From the NCBI GenBank assembly GCA_902785055.1, contig CACZXG010000017.1:1-33332 (forward strand): 33,332 nucleotides of DNA, given 5' to 3'. The stretch's first letter is position 1. Each line of letters opens with the position of its first letter. The translations under genes were made by a program, and so were the position numbers. The notes under the pieces were generated by a model. The model saw only the letters and a program-made list of their open reading frames with translations. It was not told where the DNA came from and did not search any database. The DNA comes from an uncultured Lachnospiraceae bacterium. GTDB lineage: Bacteria; Bacillota; Clostridia; Lachnospirales; Lachnospiraceae. Shown here in pieces: positions 24,284 to 33,200 of this stretch.

Positions 24284-24490
24284 GTGATTTCGTTTAATCC
24301 GCTATGGAAAACACTGATAGACAAGAATATGAAGAAACAGGATCTGGCTGCCCGGCTGGGGGTTACGAAAAAATCTGTTTCCATGATGGCCAGGAATGAG
24401 CCAATCAGCATGAGGCTCCTGGACAAGATCTGCAAAGAACTGGGATGTCAAGTACAGGATGTGATAGAGTACGTTCCTGACGAGAATTAA
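24284..24490 (+). CDS. Small Cro/CI-type HTH regulator divergent from amidoligase operon
   Basis: The 68-residue protein starts at GTG 24284 behind AAAGGAGGGAAC. It is a single HTH_3 domain: KKQDLAARLGVTKKSVSMMA, then LDKICKELGCQVQDVIEYVP. It resembles the regulator at 22117 in its C-terminal helices (L(D)xIC K.L.C...(D/E)(V/L)IE(Y/W)VP). Divergent transcription and operator-like repeats suggest autoregulation and control of the amidoligase operon. Confidence 0.87.
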   Translation: MISFNPLWKTLIDKNMKKQDLAARLGVTKKSVSMMARNEPISMRLLDKICKELGCQVQDVIEYVPDEN

Positions 24491-24772
24491 CATCATATGA
24501 ATAAACTGAGACGTAGGAGACGAATATTCGTTGTGATGTTTAAATGATGTTGGGAATCTGGAGAAATGGAATCACTCTATATAATAGGAAGAAATAGTAA
24601 AAGAAGTGAGGATGCTAAAGATATGAAATTTCACGAATAACACGGCATGGCATTGAGTACGAATAATTTGCAAAATTGTATATTCCCACCCTCATTGATC
24701 CTGAAAGTGACAATTTAATTGAGCGTCACTTCAGCCATCTCTGAGGCTCAAAACGAACATAGCAAACCAAAG
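24491..24772. other. Gene-poor AT-rich stretch
   Basis: No convincing gene. It holds the 12-bp palindrome ACGAATATTCGT (24520-24531), near-inverted TTAACATCA/TGATGTTTAA ends around it, and an inverted repeat AAGTGAC/GTCACTT (24705-24731). A short untranslated transcript ending at the terminator at 24773 is possible, but I see no promoter I would defend. Confidence 0.4.
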
Positions 24773-24816
24773 AAGCCTTGTGCTGTGGAACCCCCACGGC
24801 ATAGGGCTTTTTTTGT
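24773..24816 (+). terminator. Very strong rho-independent terminator
   Basis: A 16-bp stem (24773-24788 with 24794-24809, three G-U pairs, five-base loop) is followed by seven T residues. No gene ends within 280 bases upstream on this strand except the HTH gene, so it may end that transcript or a small RNA. Confidence 0.85.
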
Positions 24817-24864
24817 TATCTGGCGCCTTGCAGGAGACCCTGACCCGGAGCCCGAAGCCCCCGG

Positions 24865-25183
24865 AAACCCGCATAAACAAAGGAAAAAACAAGAAAACAG
24901 GATAGCGCGAGGGGAGCCCCGGGATGAGCGCGGAGGCCCCGGATGGATGCAAGTTTGTGATGGGTTTGTGGGGAGAGTGATTGCTGGAAGGTGATTTGGG
25001 ATAGCTGTTCTGGCGGTGTGAAGACGCTCAAAGATTTTGTCATTTTCAGGCTCAACGAGGGTGGAAGGTGTCAAAAATCTTGAAAACCCGCATAAACACT
25101 GGGCTCCAGGACACGGGGGAGACGCTCTGATACTGTTTTGATACTATTCCTTACAGGTTTGAAGAATGATACCGAATCGTATC
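24865..25183. repeat. Cluster of direct and inverted repeats, possible attachment-site region
   Basis: AAACCCGCATAAACA occurs twice (24865-24879 and 25084-25098). TGATAC occurs three times (25128, 25139, 25167), with an inverted GTATC at 25179. AAGATTTT (near 25031) faces AAAATCTT (near 25073). There is no gene. Paired core repeats beside arm-like repeats are seen at tyrosine recombinase attachment sites, and this lies where phage genes give way to a mobilizable element. No integrase is in the window, so the assignment is tentative. Confidence 0.35.
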
Positions 25184-25275
25184 GAATCAGACAGATGGCT
25201 GTAAAGAAGAGTTATCTTTTCAGCACAATCGAACCCCGTGACTGATTATTCTTTAATAACAGAAGACATAAAAAT

Positions 25276-25313
25276 GCCCTCTGAGCAACGACAATGTTGT
25301 TCGGAGGGCTTTT
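25276..25313. terminator. Strong bidirectional terminator
   Basis: A 14-bp stem (25276-25289 with 25296-25309, two G-U pairs) with loop GACAAT, A residues upstream and T residues downstream. It could end transcription of the reverse-strand fragment at 25431 and of anything coming from the left. Confidence 0.83.
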
Positions 25314-25430
25314 TGCGTTGTGGAAAAGTTCAGAGACCCAGGTGTTGTCTGACCCGGGACTTTGGAACTGGGTCAGTACCAGCACAGTACGGTCAGACAG
25401 CTGTTTCTCTGATCAGAGCGGGCATGGTTG

Positions 25431-25610
25431 TCACTCTTCATTTGAGGAAGAGTTGTCCGTATTGCCGGACGGTTTCAGGGGCTTCAGTGTTGGTTTGACG
25501 ATCTCCCCTTCCGGGTAGTTGTAACGCCACCAGTCATAATCTTCCTTTGTGATTTCTCCCTTTTCGAGCTTTTTCATCTGTTTGAGCCAGGGGAGAAACA
25601 GATCGAGATC
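25431..25610 (-). pseudogene. C-terminal fragment of an unidentified reverse-strand protein
   Basis: Reading leftward from about 25610, the frame encodes DLDLFLPWLKQMKKLEKGEI, then TKEDYDWWRYNYPEGEIVKP, ending at a stop at 25433-25431. The W/Y-rich KGEIT..DYDWWRYNYPE tail reads like genuine coding sequence, with a stop followed by a terminator 120 bases on. An internal ATG at 25577 would give 48 residues, but the residues upstream of it look native too. To the right the frame runs into antisense of the relaxase, so the N-terminus is missing. I do not recognise the family. Confidence 0.5.
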
Positions 25611-26824
25611 ACGAATTATTCGATGATGCCCTAGCCAGGTACAATGCGAAGCAAAAGCGGTCAGACAGGAAGATTGAGAATTATTATGAGAAGATCTGTT
25701 CTGGAAAACAGGAGAAGCCTTTTCATGAGATCATCATTCAGATCGGCAACAAAGATACCTGCGCCGCTACAACTGAGGACGGGGCATTTGCCGCCAGGCT
25801 GTTGGATGAGTACATGAGGGGATTTCAGAAAAGGAATTCGACACTTCGTGTCTTTTCCGCCCATCTTCATATGGACGAGGCAACACCGCACCTGCACATT
25901 GACTTTGTTCCTTACACGACAGGCAGCAGAAGGGGCCTTGATACCAGGGTCTCTCTGAAAAAGGCACTGGAAGCCCTTGGCTTTAAGGGCGGCACCCGAA
26001 GTGATACGGAGTGGGATCAGTGGGCAAATGCAGAAAAGGAGCGTTTGGCAGAAATCATGCTGGCACACGGCGTCGAATGGGAGAAGAAGGGCACCCATGA
26101 GGAACACCTGTCTGTACTGGACTACAAGAAGAAGGAGCGGACAAAAGAAGTTGAGCTGCTTGAAAGACAAAAAGAAAAAATTGAACAGACGAAGGAAGCA
26201 CAGCTGAAGGCCTCTGCGCAACTGCATATGGAGCTTTCACAGGTAAATCATGAACTGACTGCACTGCGAAAGGAGGCAGCTGATGCCAGGGAAGAGAAAG
26301 AAGATGCCCTTCAGGCCGCTGCAACGGCAAAGAAGGAGGCTGAAGAAGCAGAGGCAGTAAAAGAAGAAAGCCAGAAGAAGGCTGACAGCTTAAAAACGTA
26401 CATCCGGACTTTTGAGAGAAATGTTCACGAATACGATGAAGCAAAGAAGTGGCAACTTCCGGAGCCGGATTTCATGATGGGAGCTGGGGCATACCGTGAT
26501 AAAAAGGCACGTCCCCTCGTCAATAAGCTTAAGGACGTAATTAAAAATCTCACTCTGCAGCTGATCCGTGCTTTGGCAGCAAACGAACGACTGCAACAGC
26601 GACTCAGAATGAGTGACCAGAAAGTTGAACGTCTTCTGAGCCGAATCAGTAATCTGGAGGAAAGAAATAATATTATGAATGAGCGGGCTCATATGCTGGA
26701 ACTGGTGGAGCATGCTGTCGGGGAAGATCAGGTGAACAGGATCGCCGACGAACAAAGCAAGCGTGAGGAATGGGAGAGAAATCAGAGGAACAGGCAGAGG
26801 GGCAGGGTAGAGTGGTCACTATAA
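25607..26824 (+). pseudogene. MobV (Pre/Mob) relaxase, N-terminally truncated
   Basis: The relaxase-like sequence begins without a start codon near HELFDDALARYNAKQKRSDR and continues for about 405 codons to 26824. The HLHMDEATPHLHIDF motif (about 25863-25907), the histidine-rich metal-binding motif of MobV relaxases, is intact, followed by GLDTRVSLKKALEALGF and GTHEEHLSVLDYKKKE. A long charged coiled coil (about 26140-26400) and a basic C-terminus complete the family architecture. MobV proteins begin about 60 residues earlier with a region carrying motif I; that part is replaced by the reverse-strand fragment. An internal ATG at 25802 would give 340 residues and lack the N-terminus. It probably cannot nick oriT and marks a decayed mobilizable element. 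Confidence 0.82.
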
Positions 26825-27200
26825 TGAAGGCATTCACAGGAATAGCTCGAATGATTTCATTTAAGTTATTTGAATGCAATATGGCTTCATAACACTATAG
26901 TATGTAATTGCCAACTTACACCTCGTGACATTCGTTGGATAAAAGCTATGCAGGATGCTATACTATGATTACTCTATATTTATAAGTGTCGATAGATTGA
27001 AATGAGTATCGCTTTTTTTATATGATGGAGAATCATTGGATCCTTATGGATATGATAGTTATGAGGAGTATTACGACATAATTGATTGGATTAAAACAGC
27101 AGAATCGGAACTGTCAAAAAGTGAATCAAATTACCCTGTTGGAAATAGAAATGGAATACATCCGGGTCAGTCAACAGACCGGACAGTAAAGGAGAAAGTA
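26825..27200 (+). other. Leader region of the giant adhesin with a possible gene remnant
   Basis: No complete gene. A promoter-like pair TTGGAT (26935-26940) and TATACT (26959-26964), 18 bases apart, lies 240 bases before the adhesin start. From 27006 the adhesin frame is open upstream of its ATG and encodes LYDGESLDPYGYDSYEEYYD and a helical continuation. An ATG at 27002 would join this frame only if the seven-T tract at 27013-27019 lost one T. This may be the remnant of another gene or a cryptic leader. Confidence 0.4.
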
Positions 27201-30200
27201 ATGAGCAGCCGAAAAAGCAGAAGCCAGATCGGATTCAGTATGAAAGAACGGATCCTTGCCAGGATCATGATTCTTGTTTTGACGGTAAGTATGATACCGT
27301 ATCAAACTTTTGCAGCTGATCCTGCAGTGGTGAAAACGGTACAATCGATTGAGGACATCCGGACAAAATATGAGGTGGATCACGGGACAACGTTAGATAA
27401 GATCGGTCTGCCTTCCTCCCTTTCGGCCGTTATTGAGACGACCCGGCTGTCAGACGGCAATACGGACGAAGAACCTGAAAGCACTGAAGAGACTGTTCAG
27501 GAGGACATCCGGTGGGAAGGAAAATATGACGGTAATTCTGCCGGCAAGTACAAGCTGGAAGCGAGGTTTGAGGACAAAGACCTGGTTTATAAAGATATGC
27601 CTGTCGTTACTGTGACCGTCCGCGAACCGGAAAGTGGATCTGCGGATGAACCGGATCAGTCTGAGAATCAGGAAAAACCGGATCAGTCTGAGAATCAGGA
27701 TGAATCGGATCAATCTGAAAATGAAGATGAACCGGATCAGTCAGAAAAGGAGGATGAACAGGATCAGTCCAGGTATGTGGACAAAACGGATCAACCTGAA
27801 GAGGAAGAAAAAGCGGATCAGTCTGAAGAGAAAGAAAAAAAGGATGAGCCTGAAGATAAAGCAGCTCAGTCTGAAAAAGAGGAAAAGGCAAATCAGTCTA
27901 AAGAAAAGGACAAAGCGGATCAGCCTGAAAAGGAGGATAAATCAGCGCAATCTGAAAATGCAGATGAAGCAGGGCAGTCCCGGAGTACCGATGAAGAGGA
28001 CAAACCTGAAACGGAAGCGGTAAAAGATATAGAACAGAATGCTGATTCAAATGTCCGAATGAAAAAGACCGAAAAGCGTTTCGCAGATGAGCCGGTGGAT
28101 GAGCCTTTCGCAGATGAGCCGGTGGATGAGCCTTCCGGTGATAGTAATTCTTTCACCACTCCGAAAAAGCAGGCTGAGATATATTACGGTGAGAATGGAA
28201 CTGCACGTACTTTCACGGTCACGCTCACAGATGACAAACACTTCACGGCTCCGAATGATGTGACCTGCGCCGGCGGCAATATCAGCTATAACATAAAAGT
28301 CAGCATGCAGGCTGCGGCTGTGTTCAAGTATGATGGATGTAATTCAGAGCCGATGTTCAGCGAGTGGAAGAACATCAGGATCTATCTGAAGCTTCCGGAG
28401 AATGTCAGGTTCACTGAGATCAAAACGCAGGGCGTTGCAGATCATTTTACGCAGATCGACGCGGAAAATAATATTTGGGAAATCGTCCTGACCAGAGACC
28501 ACAGGGATGCGACAAATGCCAATTCCATCAATCTGGACATTAATGCTAGGGTAGAGGGCAACGGCGAGCTCCCCGACGGCACTGTTCTCGGCGAAGCCGA
28601 AGTGACGTTCAGTGCTGATTTTGACGTGCGCATTAACGAAGACTGGACGACAAAGACATATTCGAAAACAGTAAAAGACACGACAGACCAGATCATTCTG
28701 TCTACGCCTGATGAGTGGATTCTGACCAAGTCTCCTTTTGGAGAGCCTAAGAACTATACGATCGATAAGAGCACGGACCCGGCAACGGTAACGGTTCATT
28801 ACCTGATCAAGTACGGCCTTAATGTAAACGATGTACCTACCGACGACGAGAATGTGTACACAAGACCCGGTCGTGTCCCTTACGAAAAAGATATCAAGCT
28901 GACGGATACTCCGACACTCACGCTCCATGACGGGAGAACACTTTCAGAGATATCCATGACAGTCACTCCCGCGGGGACTGGGTATGTTTACAAAGGCGGC
29001 AGCTCTGCCGATGAAGGGGATAATCCCAAGGCCATCACGGTGCAGCCGGGCACGGAAACGGTCCTTCCCTATGCTGTTGTGGGCAGCAATTCTAAGGGAG
29101 TGGCAGAGACTGCGCCCGCATATTCGGAATACAATGTGGATGTAGTCTATCCTTACGATGAGTTCATGATCTGGTATTACGAGAATGTCAGCAGGGACGA
29201 CGCCAAGGCGACAGCCGAGAACGAAGCGAAGATCAGTTATCAGCTGCATGGACAGAATACCGTCAAGGAGACGAGAGAAGACGACGCTGATACTACGGTG
29301 CCAGGTTATATTCCGCCGGGAAACATTAAGATTGAGAAATATATCGTTAATTATGACAGCGATTCCAAAAATCTGTATACAGCCGCTAAAGATTTTGTGA
29401 CGGGGCCTGCCACTTTTGAGGTCTGTGAGAGCGATGGTACAACACCGGCAGTCCTCTGGTACAAGGATGCTGCGGATAATAACAAGTTTAAAAAGATCAC
29501 GAGCGGAAATGTTGTGACGGTTGATCCTGCGCAGGCGAAGTCTGCATCGAATGGAAACGAGGGATGGATTGATTTCTATCTGAACGCGGGGACTTATGTG
29601 ATCAAGGAGACAGGGAGACCTGCCTATACAGAAGCACAGGGAAGCGCGAATAAGACGGTCACCGTCAATGAGAACGGAATAGCAAAGGCGTCGTTTGACA
29701 GCAAAGAGAAACTTGGGGAAGTCAAAGTTCTCAAGACAGACGACTCTAACAACGCTTTGCCTGTTCCGGAGGCTGTTTTCGGCCTGTATACAGACCGGCA
29801 GCATACACAGCCGGTCAAGGATGCAGCAGGAAATGAGCTCACCGCGACGACAGATAACAGCGGTGATGCGTCGTTTAAGCGCCTTGTACCCGGAACTTAC
29901 TATCTGTGGGAGATTTCTGCGCCTGAGGACTACATCAAATCTGAGGAAGTAAAGGAAGTTAGAGTCACGGCCAACAACACTTCTGACGCGGCAGTGCAGG
30001 TCATAAACCACCTGAACGAAGAGGAAATCTCTCTCCTGAAGCAGTACAGCACGGTTGCGGATCCCGACAATTTTAAGGACGTGACAGACGACTACCGGAA
30101 GTTCGCGAACGCATTTGTGCTGCAGCGCTGCGCCGCTCTGAACGAAGAGGGGACGAGCTGGACAGAATGGGAGGATGTGAGCACCCACAGCATCGGCAAC

Positions 30201-33200
30201 AAGGGCGGGACTTCGATCAAGGTCGCTGAGTATGATTCGCAGAACAGAAAGCTCAAATATCGCTTTATGGAGACGATCCCGAGCGACTATTTTGATCTTG
30301 ACGGAAATCCCGGAAACGGGAGCAATAAGGCTTACTCCGATGAGATCATACCTGCCAACGGGACCATCCTTGATCCTCAGAACAAAATTGTCATGAAAAA
30401 CCGCAAGGGCGGTTTTATCGAGCTGACCAAAAAGAAAGTGGAGCTGAACGTTGTCTCCGGCAAGTATACAGAAGCTGCGGGGGGCGACAAGGAGTTCAGG
30501 CTTTACCGCGTCGCAGCCGGAAACAATATAGCAGAAGCTGTCGACACCGGAACCACTGATGCAAACGGAAAGCTGACATTCAGCGGTCTTGTCTCTGCAG
30601 ACGCGAGGGGACAAATCTACACATATTATGTAGTGGAACAGAACCCGGATACGGGATACACCTGGATCACAGATTCCAAGATCACAATTGGCGGAGCAGA
30701 GACTGACGCTCTCAGTGTCGGCTCCTTTACGGCGCAGAGCGGCGGTACGCTGACGCCTGTGACTTACAACGTCAAACAGGAGATCCGGCTAGGGGTCATC
30801 AAGCAGGACAAGTTCAGCGACAGTACGCAGCTTTCCGGTGCGAAATTTGAGATCTCCGATGAAAGCTGGAATAAACAGATTGTAACGACTAAGGATTCCG
30901 GAGCAGTTTACGCGAAAATCGATCTCGGCCATGAATACACCGTCACTGAGACGGAAGTTCCTGTCGGGTATTACAAGGACGCGCAGCGGGTGATCATTGT
31001 TACCACAGGCTGGCGTGTCGAAATGGAGAACGGGAATTACAAGATCGTCAAATCGGACGGCACGGAGGTGAAAGAGAAAGACCTGGTCTTCACCTTTACG
31101 GACACGCCTTATCAGAAGATCCGGCTGCAGAAGAAGGTCAGGGGAGAAAATGAAACAGACGCACAGGCAAAGAAGCTGAGCGGTGTCACTTTCTCTGTCT
31201 ATGTCAAAGAGAACAATGCGTTCGTGCCTGTAAAAGATGCAAACGGAAATACTGTCACGATCAAAGCGGACGGCACATCAGCGGTGAGCCTTCCGGAAGG
31301 GAAGTATTATCTCCACGAAGATACCAAAGCGGAGGGCGTTGCTTATCCGGATGACCTGCCGGATCTCTATACAGGAAAAGGCGAGTACAGTGACGGCAAA
31401 TTCTATTTTGGCTCATACGAAGTAAAGAAACCGGCTCAGAGTCAGGATACAATGATCGATCTTAATGCGATCGTCAACATTTACAACAAGGGCGACCTTA
31501 TTGTCACCAAAAAACTGTTCGACAAGGACAACAAAGAGCTCACCGGCAGTGTGCTCAACGGATTCTCAATGGATGTCTATAAGGCAGATGAGAACGGAAA
31601 TCCTGTGGGCAATGCGATCAAGCGGGCAGTCACGGGCGCCAAAGACAGCCAGGGCACTTCTGTCGACGGTCAGGCTAAATTCGAGGGCCTTCCGGTCTAT
31701 GATGAAAACGGAAGCAGGATCAGCTATGTTGTAAAAGAGATCTACACAGCGGGCCAGGCTGATACCTACTATACAGACGATCCGATTTCAAGCAAACACC
31801 CTGTGCTGATCAGCGGCGGAACCGCAGATGCGGGATATATTGAGAACCATCAGTATATGTCCGTCGACGTGGTCAAAAAATACTACAATGCACGTGATTA
31901 CGAGCTCACGGGACTCAAATATGAGCTGGAAGGCGCCGAGATCGCGCTTTACCGAAATAACGGAGATGGGACTTATACCTATGAAGCTACCGGAGTGACC
32001 GATAAGAATGGCCAGGTCTCTTTTGGCAAACTTAAGTTTTCAGCGGACGGTTTTGTGGCCATCGAAGTCAGCATACCGGACCGTGAAGAGTATAAATACA
32101 TGGTGCCTGTAGAGGGCGATTATCTTCAGAAGATTGACGGAAGCTGCCCTCCGACACTGACACAGGCAGAAGTCGATACCCTCAGCAAGGCGGCGCTCAC
32201 CAGCGCGACGGATCCCAAGTACACGGGAGAGATCGACAACGAGATTCCCTGGACGCAGATCCACGTCACCAAATATGACGAGGGAAAACAGACCAAGCTG
32301 GACGGCGCTGATTTCACACTTTACAAACAGGTTCTTCCCAAAGGAACGACTGGGGGAGAGCTCACTTTTGATGCCGCAAACTGCACGGTTGTGGGACAGT
32401 ACACTTCCGGAATATGGATCCACAATGATGTAGCACAGACCGGCGAGTTCCAGACGGACATTCTGGAAAATGCGGACAATGTTGTCTATTGGCTGGTGGA
32501 GGACAAGGCTCCTGCGGGTTACACCATCAAGGATTCAGAGAATTATGTGCTCTTCCCGAATGAAGGGACGAACTATACAAATAACTCCAACGGCGGCAGA
32601 TCGACGAAGGTTTATCCCGGCGGCCTGAAGAAGAATACGATCAATTATTATGATGTTGAGAACGAAGAGGAGATAGGTCCCTTTGAACTGGACAACAGGG
32701 CCTATATCGAGTTCACCAAGTGGATGCAGAAGGAAGAGACGGCCGGCAAGCAGGATCTTGCAAGGAGTGACTTCAAGCTGATGCCCAACGCGACATTCGA
32801 ATTGTATGCTGTGAATGCATCCGACCACAACAAAGTCTATCTGCTCGATACGATCACCACCGGTGATGAAAACCTGGTCGACGGAGGTCCTGCGACCGGA
32901 TACGGCGTATCCCGCGCATTGGATGCATGGCAGATCTTCGACGAAATCGAGCGAAGATTCCCGGACCAGCGTGAGCATATCATCACATTCAAGAGTGCGA
33001 CGGATTCCGGCTACGATGTGGACTATCCGTATGTCGTGGGACCCGACGGAAAGCCGATTGAGGACGCGCAGGGAAATCGGACCAAGATCAAAGGTACCTT
33101 TGTGCTCAATGCGGTCCTGGTAGAGATATCCGGCTCGTCAAAATATGAACTTGACCTGCACGACCACAACCTGCAGATCACATTTATCCCCAGCTCCCTG

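Noticed and set aside
24719-25074. Several short frames on both strands around the strong terminator
   Set aside because: They are Pro/Arg-rich, overlap each other in all directions, run across the hairpin or repeats, and lack ribosome binding sites.
24865-25098. CRISPR array suggested by the repeated AAACCCGCATAAACA
   Set aside because: There are only two copies 219 bases apart, no regular spacers and no cas genes.
25238-25518. Two overlapping forward frames of 74-86 codons
   Set aside because: One spans the strong terminator at 25276-25313, and both oppose the more protein-like reverse-strand fragment.
28944-30614. 556-codon reverse-strand frame
   Set aside because: It is a shadow of the adhesin gene, Cys/Ile/Val/Arg-rich in the manner of antisense translation, and the forward frame has a signal peptide and Cna-B modules.
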